Source of the DNA: Stenotrophomonas maltophilia
GTDB lineage: Bacteria; Pseudomonadota; Gammaproteobacteria; Xanthomonadales; Xanthomonadaceae
Length of the DNA stretch: 39,826 nt
Direction: 5' to 3'
Assembly (NCBI RefSeq): GCF_004684085.1
Contig: NZ_SRHZ01000074.1
Coordinates: 1 to 39,826 of the forward strand
The position numbers and the translations under genes were made by a program. Below, in pieces: positions 7,486 to 15,263 of this stretch; position 1 is the stretch's first letter; every line of letters begins with the position of its first letter. The notes under the pieces were generated by a model. The model was not told the origin of the DNA and made no database searches. It saw nothing but the letters and a program-made list of their open reading frames with translations.

Positions 7486-9480
7486 ATGGACTCTTCATGG
7501 ATCGACGCCACGCTCGCGTGGATTGCCGCTCACCCCGTGTTGGCGGGTGCCGTTATCTTCCTCATCGCCTTCTGCGATGCGGTCATCATTCTTGGCGCCA
7601 TCGTGCCGGCGCTGCCGTTGCTGTTCGCGGTCGGTGTGTTCATCGGCCTGGGCCAGATCTCCGGACCGTACGCGGTGGCGGCGGCAGCCCTGGGCGCCTT
7701 CGCCGGCGACGGTATCAGCTACTGGATCGGCCGACGCTGGGGCGACCGCCTGCGTGGCGTATGGCCGTTCAGCCGCTACCCGCAGCTGCTCGACCGCGGC
7801 GAGAACCTGTTCCGCCGCAATGCCTTCAAGAGCATCCTGATCGCACGCTACGTGGGTGCGATCCGCCCGTTCGTGCCAGCCATCGCCGGCATGATGAAGA
7901 TGCCCGCCAGCCGTTACGTGCAGGCCAGCGGCATCGCCAGCATTTCCTGGGCGGTGCTGTTCCTGGCACCGGGCTGGATCCTGGGTGAAGCCTATGATGC
8001 GGTGGCTGCCGTAGCCGGTCGACTGGTGGTGGTGGTCGGCCTGCTGGCGGTGATCCTCAGCCTGGTCTGGGCCATCGTGCTGTACGGCTACCGCTGGTCG
8101 GCCGCGCGCATGGACAATTGGGTGGCAAAGCTGCTCGACTGGTCAAACCGGCACCCCACGCTGGGCCGTTACACGGTGGGCGTGCTCGATCCCAAGCGCC
8201 GCGAATCGGTACCGCTGGCGATGCTGGCCTTGATGCTGCTGCTGCTCGGCTGGGGCTGGTTCGCGCTGCTGACCGTGGTGGTCGCGCACGGCGAGCCGCT
8301 GGCGATCGACCTGCTGGTGCACCAGGCCATGCTGGCCCTGCGCAACCCGCTGGCCGATTACCCGATGGCCGCGCTGGCTTCGCTGGGCGCCTGGCAGGTA
8401 CTGCTGCCGGCCACCGCTGCGGCGATGGGCTACCTGATCTGGCGCCGGCGCTGGATGGCGGCCGCACACTGGCTGGCCGCCCTTGCCTTCGGCCTGGCGC
8501 TGACCATGCTGCTGGGTGCCACCGTGGATGTGGTGCGCCCGATCGATGCCAGCAGTGGCTTCGGCTTCCCCTCGGTGTCGGTGACCATGGCCACCATCAC
8601 CTTCGGCTTCTTCGCGGTGCTGATCGCCCGCGAGATGCCCGGCCGTACCCGCGTCTGGCCCTACCTCGTATCGGGCATCGTGGTCAGCCTGATCGGTTTC
8701 TCGCGGCTGTACCTGGGCGCGCATTGGCTGAGCGATGTGATCGGCGGCATGCTGTTCGGCACGTTCTGGCTGCTGGTGCTGGGCATCGCCTACCGCCGCC
8801 GCTTCAACCGCTCGTTCTGGGTAAAGCCGGTGGCCTGGCTGTTCTATGGCGTCTTCGCGGTCGCGGCCATGTGGTACGCGCCGCGCAACATCGCGGTGAA
8901 GCTGGAACGCTTCGAACCGGCCCTGCCGGCCCCGCAGGCGATGGACATGCAAGCCTGGTGGCAGCACGAGTGGGCCACGCTGCCAGCACGCCGCAACGAG
9001 TTCGACGACGATCAGCGCTGGCCACTGGACGTGCAGGTAGCCGGTCCGCTGGCACCATTGCAGGCACAGCTGGAAGCACGCGGCTGGAAGCGGCAGGAGC
9101 AGGCCGGCTGGCAGCAGGCGCTGTTGATGCTGGACAAGAACACCGGCGCCGATGAGCTGCCGGTGCTGCCGGCGACGCTGGACACCCGCGTGGAAGCACT
9201 GCTGATGGTGCGCCAGGGTGCGAAGCCGGATGAGCGCTACGTGCTGCGCCTGTGGCCGGCACCGGCCCAGCTGCAACCCGGCAGCACGCCGCTGTGGCTG
9301 GGCAGTGCACAGACCCTGCGCTACGAGCGTCACTTCGAGTGGATCGGCATGTGGCATCCGCTACGTGGCGTCGATCCGGCATTGAATGCGGTGAAGGAAG
9401 CCGTGCAGGAGCTTCCGCAACGCGAGGACGTGCACAGCGAAACCGGGCTGCCGGTGCTGCGGTTGAAGACCACGCCGTGA
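7486..9480 (+). CDS. DedA / PAP2 / LssY-C fusion membrane protein
   Basis: 664 residues in three parts. Residues 1 to about 215 are a DedA (SNARE-associated) domain with the FAGDGISYWIGRRWG and RYVGAIRPFVPAIAGMMKM motifs, the family thought to move undecaprenyl phosphate or phospholipids across the membrane. Residues about 250-435 are a PAP2-like phosphatase region with several membrane spans. The last 200 residues resemble the LssY C-terminal domain. In the PAP2 part, motif C3 is intact (SRX5HX3D: Ser406, Arg407, His413, Asp417), but the Lys of KX6RP is Gly344 and PSGH is replaced by PSVS (362-365), so classic phosphatase activity is doubtful. I start at MDSSW because a perfect TATAAT lies just upstream. 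Confidence 0.88.
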   Translation: MDSSWIDATLAWIAAHPVLAGAVIFLIAFCDAVIILGAIVPALPLLFAVGVFIGLGQISGPYAVAAAALGAFAGDGISYWIGRRWGDRLRGVWPFSRYPQLLDRGENLFRRNAFKSILIARYVGAIRPFVPAIAGMMKMPASRYVQASGIASISWAVLFLAPGWILGEAYDAVAAVAGRLVVVVGLLAVILSLVWAIVLYGYRWSAARMDNWVAKLLDWSNRHPTLGRYTVGVLDPKRRESVPLAMLALMLLLLGWGWFALLTVVVAHGEPLAIDLLVHQAMLALRNPLADYPMAALASLGAWQVLLPATAAAMGYLIWRRRWMAAAHWLAALAFGLALTMLLGATVDVVRPIDASSGFGFPSVSVTMATITFGFFAVLIAREMPGRTRVWPYLVSGIVVSLIGFSRLYLGAHWLSDVIGGMLFGTFWLLVLGIAYRRRFNRSFWVKPVAWLFYGVFAVAAMWYAPRNIAVKLERFEPALPAPQAMDMQAWWQHEWATLPARRNEFDDDQRWPLDVQVAGPLAPLQAQLEARGWKRQEQAGWQQALLMLDKNTGADELPVLPATLDTRVEALLMVRQGAKPDERYVLRLWPAPAQLQPGSTPLWLGSAQTLRYERHFEWIGMWHPLRGVDPALNAVKEAVQELPQREDVHSETGLPVLRLKTTP

Positions 9481-9486
9481 TGGAAC

Positions 9487-9510
9487 CGCCGGGCATGGCC
9501 CGGCGCTGCC
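9487..9510. repeat. Family C palindrome
   Basis: cgccgggcatggcccggcg followed by ctgcc, 6 nt after the DedA/PAP2 stop; same element as at 20730 and 20771. Confidence 0.85.
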
Positions 9511-9549
9511 GGAACACGGACAGGTAGCGCCGAACCAAGTCCGACGGAG

Positions 9550-9572
9550 TAGATCCACGCCATGCGTGGATG
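9550..9572. repeat. SMAG-type GTAG repeat
   Basis: gtagatccacgccatgcgtg plus gat, a single unit between the convergent DedA/PAP2 and LON-domain genes. A second small hairpin (gtgtgcaccaaggtgcacac) follows at about 9594-9613. Confidence 0.88.
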
Positions 9573-9630
9573 GCATTCCACGCATACCCCAGCGTGTGCA
9601 CCAAGGTGCACACCCACCCGAGGCCGGCGG

Positions 9631-10209
9631 CTACGGCATCCAGCCCAGCAACTGCTGCAGTCGCTGGTCCGGGTCATCCATCTGCAACAGCTGCAGACGC
9701 TGCTGCTCGCTCAGCGGCAGCAGTTCGGCCAGCCGCCAGCCGACCCAGCTGGCCTGGTCCAGCAGCGCCGGATTGGCCGGCGCATAGGCCTCCCCGGCCT
9801 GTTCGATGATGTGCCCCAGCACCGTGGCCAGCAGCGCATGCTGCGGCTTCAGTTCGTCGTCGGGATCTTCCTCGCACCAATGCACATCGGCCACCACCAG
9901 GCCGTTGTCGCGCACGCGGGTGCGCTCGACATGGAAGCGTCGCCCGCCGCGCAGGCGCAGCTGCAGTACGCCGTCGGCGCCGACATCGAAATCTTCGATG
10001 CGGGCCTGCACGCCGTAGGCAGCAGGCGTCGCCGGAGGCCCCACTTCCTGGCCGTCGAGGATCAGGCAGACACCAAATCCCTCGCCACTGCGGCCGCTGT
10101 CGCGGACCAGATCCAGGTAGCGGCGCTCGAACACGCGCAGGCCCACCGCTGCACCGGGCACCAGCGTGGTGTGCAGCGGAAACAGGGGCAGTGAACCGTG
10201 GGCGCTCAT
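9631..10209 (-). CDS. LON substrate-binding-domain protein
   Basis: 192 residues, the N-terminal substrate-recognition domain of Lon protease standing alone, without ATPase or protease domains. It opens with the characteristic LPLFPLHTTLVPGAAVGLRVFERRYLDLV and continues with GFGVCLI and a helical C-terminal half ending in LLGWMP. Stand-alone copies are widespread in proteobacteria; their exact role is not established. The ATG overlaps the stop of mpl by 4 nt (ATGA), so it is translated as the second gene of an mpl operon. Confidence 0.88.
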   Translation of the reverse strand: MSAHGSLPLFPLHTTLVPGAAVGLRVFERRYLDLVRDSGRSGEGFGVCLILDGQEVGPPATPAAYGVQARIEDFDVGADGVLQLRLRGGRRFHVERTRVRDNGLVVADVHWCEEDPDDELKPQHALLATVLGHIIEQAGEAYAPANPALLDQASWVGWRLAELLPLSEQQRLQLLQMDDPDQRLQQLLGWMP

Positions 10210-11570
10210 CGGGCCTGCAGGGCGGCGAGGAAGCGTCGCGGTGCGCCGTCGAAGCCACCGTTGGACATGAACACCACGTGGTCGCCGCTGCGCGCGCTGG
10301 ACTGCAGCTGCGCCAGCAGCGCGTCGGTATCCGGTACCGCATGCGCTTGGCCGCGCACCGCGGCGATCACTGCGGCGGCGTCCCAGGCCAGCTCCGGCCG
10401 GTGCAGGAACACCACTTCATCGGCCAGCGCCAGCGACGGCGCCAGTGCCTGCGCATGCGCGCCCAGCCGCATCGAGTTGCTGCGCGGCTCCATCGCGACC
10501 ACGATGCGCGCGTCGCCGACCTTGGCACGCAGGCCCTCCAGCGTGGTGGCGATCGCAGTCGGGTGATGGGCGAAATCGTCGTAGACGGTGATGCCATCGT
10601 GGCTGCCGATCACTTCCATGCGGCGCTTGACGCTGCGGAAGCGCGCCAGCGCCGGGATCACCTCGGCCGGGGCCACGCCCACCGCATGCGCGGCGGCCAG
10701 CGCGGCCAGGCCGTTGAGCACGTTGTGGCGGCCCAGCAATGACCACTGCACATCACCCAGTGCCTGCCCACGGTGGTGCACGCGGAACGCGCTGCCATCG
10801 GCAGCCAGCAGTTCGGCGTGCCATTCCATCGACGGGTCGAATCCGAAGCGCTCGACCGGGGTCCAGCAGCCCATCGCCAGTACTTCGGCCAGGTGGGCAT
10901 CTTCGCCGTTGACGATCAGGCGGCCGCGTGCCGGCACCGTGCGCACCAGGTGGTGGAACTGGCGCTGGATCGCGGCCACGTCGGGGAAGATGTCGGCGTG
11001 GTCGTATTCAAGGTTGTTGAGGATGGCCACCAGCGGCCGGTAGTGCACGAACTTGCTGCGCTTGTCGAAGAAGGCGGTGTCGTACTCATCGGCCTCGACC
11101 ACGAACTCGCGGCCCTGGCCCAGCCGGGCTGAAACGCCGAAGTCCTCGGCTACGCCGCCGATCAGGAAACCGGGCGAGCGCCCGGCGCTTTCCAGCAGCC
11201 AGGTGAGGATGGTGGTGGTGGTGGTCTTGCCGTGGGTGCCGGCCACGGCCAGGGTATCCCGCCCCGGCAGGACCTGCTCGGACAGCCACTGCGCGCCGGA
11301 AATGTAGCGCTGGCCGGCATCGAGCACGGCTTCAACGGCCGGATTGCCGCGCGAGAGCGCGTTGCCGATCACCACCTGGCCGGTGCCGGCCGGCACGCTG
11401 TCGGCGCGGTAGCCCTGGTCCAGGGTGATGCCCAGCTGCTCGAGCTGGGTCGACATCGGCGGATAGATGGCCTGGTCGCTGCCACTGACCGTATGGCCCA
11501 GTTCCCGCGCCAGGGCGGCCACGCCGCCCATGAAGGTGCCGGCGATTGCAAGGATATGTACGCTGCTCAT
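10206..11570 (-). CDS. mpl: Mpl murein tripeptide ligase
   Basis: 454 residues, UDP-N-acetylmuramate:L-alanyl-gamma-D-glutamyl-meso-diaminopimelate ligase. It joins recycled tripeptide to UDP-MurNAc in the cytoplasm, returning cell-wall peptides to synthesis. The N-terminal Rossmann part begins MSSVHILAIAGTFMGGVAALA, a Mpl hallmark that differs from MurC. The ATP loop is GTHGKTTTT (111-119), followed by the Mur ligase central motif (FVVEADEYDTAFFDKRSKF), NNLEYDHADIF, and the C-terminal domain with YDDFAHHPTA. Full length for the family. I start at MSSVH, since the upstream extension lacks homology. First gene of an operon with the LON-domain gene. Confidence 0.95.
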   Translation of the reverse strand: MSSVHILAIAGTFMGGVAALARELGHTVSGSDQAIYPPMSTQLEQLGITLDQGYRADSVPAGTGQVVIGNALSRGNPAVEAVLDAGQRYISGAQWLSEQVLPGRDTLAVAGTHGKTTTTTILTWLLESAGRSPGFLIGGVAEDFGVSARLGQGREFVVEADEYDTAFFDKRSKFVHYRPLVAILNNLEYDHADIFPDVAAIQRQFHHLVRTVPARGRLIVNGEDAHLAEVLAMGCWTPVERFGFDPSMEWHAELLAADGSAFRVHHRGQALGDVQWSLLGRHNVLNGLAALAAAHAVGVAPAEVIPALARFRSVKRRMEVIGSHDGITVYDDFAHHPTAIATTLEGLRAKVGDARIVVAMEPRSNSMRLGAHAQALAPSLALADEVVFLHRPELAWDAAAVIAAVRGQAHAVPDTDALLAQLQSSARSGDHVVFMSNGGFDGAPRRFLAALQAR

Positions 11571-11862
11571 GACCGAGGATTGTGACCGATGACGGCTGTA
11601 TAGGGCCAATGTCCGACCGGGGGTAAGACAAGTCCTACACAGGATGTGAGGAAACTCCAATCTTCTGTCAGGGAAATCCTGATAGCGATGTTCTGTGAAC
11701 CCGGACACAATTCGAACTGCCAGCCGCAGTACCCGAACCGGTCCTACTCCCCAAGAGGCCATCCCCAAGGGAGCTCATGCTGTGGGGCCCTGAGCAAGCC
11801 CTTCGCTGGCGCCTATCAAACGACACAGGCCTGATCCTCGCGGATCAGGCCTGTGTTTTTTT
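11571..11862 (+). ncRNA. Putative small RNA ending in strong terminator
   Basis: This stretch between mpl and adk (both minus strand) holds no convincing gene, yet it ends in a strong plus-strand intrinsic terminator (11823-11862). A plus-strand transcript is therefore likely. The segment has C-rich single-stranded candidates (ctccccaag at about 11747 and catccccaag at about 11760). It also has a possible long-range pairing, tgatag (11690-11695) with ctatca (11813-11818), which would close a structure of about 130 nt. A tatagg box at 11599 is a weak -10 candidate. I do not recognise the family; it lacks RNase P, tmRNA and SRP signatures, and I could not fit it to 6S RNA. The 5' end is unknown. 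Confidence 0.45.
11823..11862 (+). terminator. Rho-independent terminator, plus strand
   Basis: A perfect 15-bp stem (acacaggcctgatcc / ggatcaggcctgtgt) with loop tcgc, followed by seven T (11856-11862) on the plus strand. Read on the minus strand, as an adk terminator, the tail is only cgtttg. The polarity therefore points to a plus-strand transcript, although it may also stop adk. Confidence 0.9.
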
Positions 11863-11899
11863 ACGTGCCAGGGGCCGGCAGGACGCCGGCCCGGCCGGT

Positions 11900-12463
11900 T
11901 CAACCCTTGATCGCCGCCAGGATGCGGGCTTCGATCTCGTCCAGTTCGCCGACGCCGTCGACGCGGGCCAGGGTGCCACGGGCGGCATAGAAGTCGACCA
12001 CCGGGGCGGTCTGGTCGTTATAGACCTGCAGGCGCTGACGCACCGCTTCCGGACTGTCATCGGCGCGGCCCTGTTCCTTGGCACGACCGGCGATGCGGTC
12101 GACCAGCAGTTCGGTGGCCACGTCCAGCTGCACCACGGCGTCCAGCGGCTGGCCGATCTTGGCCAGCAGGCCGTCCATCGCATTGGCCTGGGCCACATTG
12201 CGCGGGTAACCATCGAGGATGAAGCCCTTGGCGACATCGGCCTGGGTCAGGCGCGACTCCAGCATGCCCAGCAGGATGTCGTCCGATACCAGGTTGCCGG
12301 CGTCCATGACCGCCTTGGCCTGCTTGCCCAGCTCAGAGCCGGCAGCGATCTCCGCGCGCAGCATGTCACCGGTCGAAATGTGGGCGATACCCAGCTTTTC
12401 CTTCAGGCGCGTCGCCTGTGTCCCCTTGCCCGAACCGGGCGGTCCCAACAGAACCAATCGCAT
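11900..12463 (-). CDS. adk: Adenylate kinase
   Basis: 187 residues, the short form of adenylate kinase (ATP + AMP to 2 ADP), cytoplasmic and essential for nucleotide balance. The P-loop is GPPGSGKGTQ at residues 7-16, the AMP site includes STGDMLRAE, and FILDGYPRN and the LID-arm arginines (RIAGRAKEQGRADDSPEAVRQRL) are present; the LID is the short non-zinc type. The start at MRLVLLG has ggag 9-10 nt upstream and matches the family. It is divergent from pfp, with 136 bp of shared upstream region. Adenylate kinase beside a PPi-dependent glycolytic enzyme is functionally coherent, but no co-regulation is visible. Confidence 0.96.
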   Translation of the reverse strand: MRLVLLGPPGSGKGTQATRLKEKLGIAHISTGDMLRAEIAAGSELGKQAKAVMDAGNLVSDDILLGMLESRLTQADVAKGFILDGYPRNVAQANAMDGLLAKIGQPLDAVVQLDVATELLVDRIAGRAKEQGRADDSPEAVRQRLQVYNDQTAPVVDFYAARGTLARVDGVGELDEIEARILAAIKG

Positions 12464-12599
12464 TGACCTGACTCCAACGTGTTGAAAATTAAGAAGGTTC
12501 GCGTCCCGGACGGACCGGTATCGCTGCACCGCAATAGCGCCACTTTACCGCATACGGGTAATGTCACTGCAATGTCCCCTCCCCCGAGCAGGTAGAAGC

Positions 12600-13856
12600 A
12601 TGCGCAACGGTACTCTCCTTTATGCCCAGTCCGGCGGCGTCACCGCGGTCATCAATGCCACCGCAGCGGCGGTGATCGAGCAGGCCCGCGCCAAGGGCAT
12701 CAAGGTCCTGGCTGCCCGCAACGGCATCCTCGGTGCGCTGCGCGAGGAGCTGATCGACACCAGCAAGGAGAGTGCCGCAGCCATCCGCGCCCTCGCCCAC
12801 ACCCCGGGTGGCGCCTTCGGTTCGTGCCGGGTCAAGCTGAAATCACTGGACGCCGACCGTGCCCGCTACGACCGCCTGCTGGAGGTGCTGCAGGCCCACG
12901 ACGTACGCTGGTTCCTCTACAACGGCGGCAACGACTCGGCCGATACCGCACTGAAGGTCTCGCAGCTGGCCAAGGCGTCCGGCTACGACCTGACCTGCAT
13001 CGGCGTGCCCAAGACCATCGACAACGACCTGGCGGTGACCGACACCTGTCCGGGCTTCGGCTCGGCAGCCAAGTACACCGCTGTTTCCGTGCGTGAGGCG
13101 GCACTGGACGTGGCGGCGATGGCCGAGACCTCCACCCGCGTCTTCATCTACGAGGCCATGGGCCGCCACGCTGGCTGGTTGGCGGCGGCCGCCGGCCTGG
13201 CCGGCAACGGCGATGACGAAGCACCGCACATCATCCTGCTGCCCGAACGCGCTTACGACGAGGCCGCGTTCCTGGCCAAGGTCAAGGCCGTGGTCGAACG
13301 CGTCGGCTACTGCGTGGTGGTGGCCTCGGAAGGCATCGCTACCGCCGATGGCCGCTTCGTTGCTGACGCCGGCGGCGGCAAGGACTCGTTCGGGCACTCG
13401 CAGCTGGGCGGCGTGGCCGCGCACCTGGCCGGCCGGGTCAAGGACCAGCTGGGCCTGAAGGTGCATTGGGCGCTGCCCGATTACCTGCAGCGCTCGGCCC
13501 GTCACCTGGCCAGCAAGACCGACTGGGAGCAGGCGCAGGCGGTCGGCAAGGCCGCCGTGCAGCTGGCGCTGAAGGGCCAGAATGGCGTGATGCCGGTGAT
13601 CGTGCGCAGCAGCGACGCGCCTTACCGCTGGAAGATCGAAGCGGCACCGCTGTCGAAGATCGCCAACCATGAAAAAAAGATGCCCGCCGGCTTCATCCGC
13701 CGCGACGGGTTCGGCATCACGGCCAAAGCGCGCGCCTACCTGTCGCCGCTGATCAAGGGCGAAGCCCCGCTGCCGTATGGCGCCGATGGCCTGCCGAAGT
13801 ACGTGACGCTGAAGAATGTGGCGGTGAAGCAGAAGCTGCCCGCCTTCGAAGGCTGA
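12600..13856 (+). CDS. pfp: PPi-dependent 6-phosphofructokinase
   Basis: 418 residues. It phosphorylates fructose 6-phosphate with pyrophosphate rather than ATP, a reversible reaction that can run glycolysis or gluconeogenesis. The diagnostic residues are GGNDS (109-113; ATP enzymes have GGDGS) and PKTIDND with Lys138 (137-143), followed by TDTCPGFGSAAKY and AMGRHAGWLA for substrate binding. Xanthomonads are known to use such an enzyme in place of ATP-PFK. The ATG chosen gives MRNGTLLYAQSGG, the usual N-terminus; the upstream reading frame has no homology. An H+-pumping pyrophosphatase is 1.4 kb downstream. A large inverted repeat follows the stop. Confidence 0.95.
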   Translation: MRNGTLLYAQSGGVTAVINATAAAVIEQARAKGIKVLAARNGILGALREELIDTSKESAAAIRALAHTPGGAFGSCRVKLKSLDADRARYDRLLEVLQAHDVRWFLYNGGNDSADTALKVSQLAKASGYDLTCIGVPKTIDNDLAVTDTCPGFGSAAKYTAVSVREAALDVAAMAETSTRVFIYEAMGRHAGWLAAAAGLAGNGDDEAPHIILLPERAYDEAAFLAKVKAVVERVGYCVVVASEGIATADGRFVADAGGGKDSFGHSQLGGVAAHLAGRVKDQLGLKVHWALPDYLQRSARHLASKTDWEQAQAVGKAAVQLALKGQNGVMPVIVRSSDAPYRWKIEAAPLSKIANHEKKMPAGFIRRDGFGITAKARAYLSPLIKGEAPLPYGADGLPKYVTLKNVAVKQKLPAFEG

Positions 13857-13861
13857 GCCGA

Positions 13862-13960
13862 AAAAGGGGACGGAGGGGATTAAGTCGCATCTGCCCCTCC
13901 GTCATCTCCAACAGCGTCAGCGATGGGTCGGATACGACTTAATCCCCTCCGTCCCCTTTT
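13862..13960. repeat. Large inverted repeat (family F, complete)
   Basis: Two perfect 26-nt arms (13862-13887 and 13935-13960; core ggggacggaggggattaag and its complement) flank 47 nt. The right arm is identical to bases 25-50 of the window. It fills the gap between pfp and the DUF488 gene, ending 14 nt before the DUF488 ATG. It could form a very stable hairpin in a pfp read-through transcript. Confidence 0.92.
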
Positions 13961-13974
13961 AAGGGAGGCACACC

Positions 13975-14364
13975 ATGGCACTGCGTGTTGTTCAACTGGG
14001 TACTCCGCGCACTGCCGGCGAGGGGCTGCGCATCGGCACCGTACGGCGACCGCCGCGTGGCGTGCCGCGCAGTGAGTTCGCAAAACAGGACTGGTACGAC
14101 GTCTGGTTCCCGACCCTGTCACCCAGCGCGGCGCTGGTGAAGCAGGCGCATGAAGCGAAGACCGCGGCCGACTGGAATGCCTTCTTCCGCCACTACAAGG
14201 CCGAGATGAAGGCGCCCGATGCGGCCCATGCGCTGGACCTGCTGGCCGCGCTGTCGCAGCACAGCGACATCAGCGTGGGCTGCTATTGCGAGGACGAAGC
14301 GCACTGCCACCGCAAGGCGCTGCGCGAGCTGCTGCTGGCGCGTGGAGCGAAGCTGGCGGAGTGA
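13975..14364 (+). CDS. DUF488 family protein
   Basis: 129 residues. The family pattern is clear: an N-terminal R-rich segment with RRPPRGVPRSEF, YDVWFPTLSPSAALV, a YKAEMKAPDAAHALDLLAALS helix and the signature GCYCEDEAHCHRKALRELL near the C-terminus, with two close cysteines and His residues that could bind a metal. DUF488 proteins are small, cytoplasmic and of unknown function. The ATG is preceded by gggagg at 8 nt. It stands alone between the family F inverted repeat and a family D repeat, and is not coupled to pfp. Confidence 0.88.
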   Translation: MALRVVQLGTPRTAGEGLRIGTVRRPPRGVPRSEFAKQDWYDVWFPTLSPSAALVKQAHEAKTAADWNAFFRHYKAEMKAPDAAHALDLLAALSQHSDISVGCYCEDEAHCHRKALRELLLARGAKLAE

Positions 14365-14375
14365 AGATGGCAGGA

Positions 14376-14399
14376 TGCCGGCCAGCGGCCGGCACTACC
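14376..14399. repeat. Family D palindrome (GTAG superfamily)
   Basis: tgccggccagcggccggca followed by ctacc; the complement begins GGTAG. A second copy in opposite orientation is at 35791-35814. Positioned right after the DUF488 stop. Confidence 0.85.
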
Positions 14400-14414
14400 C
14401 AGGTCTCCCATCCA

Positions 14415-14437
14415 GTAGATCCACGCCATGCGTGGAT
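14415..14437. repeat. SMAG-type GTAG repeat
   Basis: gtagatccacgccatgcgtg plus gat, 15 nt after the family D repeat and 18 nt before the end of the convergent secreted-protein gene. Confidence 0.88.
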
Positions 14438-14455
14438 TCGCGCTGCCGGACGACC

Positions 14456-14959
14456 TCAATTGCAGGCCTTGCCTTCCATCTGCAACTGCGCGGCGAACAT
14501 CGTCACCTGCGGGATCTTGCCGGCGGCGGCCTGCTTCTTGGCTTCTTCCAGATAGATGCGCGACTGGCCCTGCCCATCCAGCGCCTGGGTGTTGTTCACC
14601 GGCAGGCGCCACACCCGCACCACCGCCTGCTGCGCCGGGCAGGTGGCATTGGGCACGCGGATCACATCATTGAGCTTCCAGCCCTTGTCCACACTCGGCT
14701 GTGCCTTGGCGTAGTCGACGAAGCGTGCGCGCGGCTGGCACTGCTCGCTGGTGCGCACCGGTGCGAAGCGATACGGTTCGGCAGCCTGGCCGGTGAACGC
14801 ACCTTCCAGGCGTGCGCAGGCCTCTGGGATCTGTCGCAGCGTATGCACCGCGCCGACCGCCTGCGGTGCACCGACAGCGCGCTGCAGTTCGGGTGCTTCC
14901 GCTGCGAGGGCAGACGTGGCCGGGGCCAGGACAGCAAGCATCAACAAGGACAGGCGCAT
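14456..14959 (-). CDS. Hypothetical secreted protein
   Basis: 167 residues with a typical signal peptide (MRLSLLMLAVLAPATSALAAEA, cleavage near residue 20) and no membrane span afterwards, so it is probably periplasmic. The mature part has four cysteines (in PEACARLE, SEQCQPRA, NATCPAQQ and the final GKACN), consistent with two disulfides. I do not recognise a named family. The ATG has ggagaa 6 nt upstream, which decides the start. It is divergent from hppA, with 304 bp between the genes, and shows no operon partner. Confidence 0.78.
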   Translation of the reverse strand: MRLSLLMLAVLAPATSALAAEAPELQRAVGAPQAVGAVHTLRQIPEACARLEGAFTGQAAEPYRFAPVRTSEQCQPRARFVDYAKAQPSVDKGWKLNDVIRVPNATCPAQQAVVRVWRLPVNNTQALDGQGQSRIYLEEAKKQAAAGKIPQVTMFAAQLQMEGKACN

Positions 14960-15263
14960 GAGGATTCTCCGACAGGACTGCGCGCAGGCTTGCAGAGGCT
15001 GGCTTAACGGGGTGCAAAGGTGGTGATAGGGACGACGGATATGGCGTCGGTGCAGCAACCGCTGCGCTCGCCGGGCGCGGCCCGGCGCTACCATCCAGGC
15101 GCGGGTACACGCATACTGCGGGCACCAGGGAATGCTGAACACCGCCATACGTCGGACGACCACCAAGGTCGGTACGGGTTGGTTCCAGGCTGCAGCCCGT
15201 CGTCCCCCTCGTGGTGCCGTTCATCGCCACTGGATGCCTACATCCATTCTGCGGAGGGGTCTA
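14960..15263 (+). other. Intergenic region upstream of hppA
   Basis: 304 nt between divergent genes. It contains one variant family C palindrome (15069-15092) and the ribosome binding site ggagggg just before hppA. A catact hexamer near 15109 is a weak -10 candidate. The stretch 15140-15230 has several complementary G/C-rich words and may be structured in the hppA leader, but I see no known riboswitch and no convincing small gene. Confidence 0.5.
15069..15092. repeat. Family C palindrome, variant loop
   Basis: cgccgggcgcggcccggcg followed by ctacc: same stem as the other family C copies, with cgcg in place of catg at the centre. Confidence 0.8.

Noticed and set aside
11646..11834. 62-codon plus-strand frame ending inside the terminator at 11823
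   Set aside because: Its GTG start has no properly spaced ribosome binding site and its stop lies in the terminator stem; an RNA gene explains the region better.
11571..11862. 6S RNA, RNase P RNA, tmRNA or SRP RNA
   Set aside because: The conserved words of RNase P, tmRNA and SRP RNA are absent, and the order of segments does not fit the 6S layout; 6S in relatives is expected elsewhere, near zapA.
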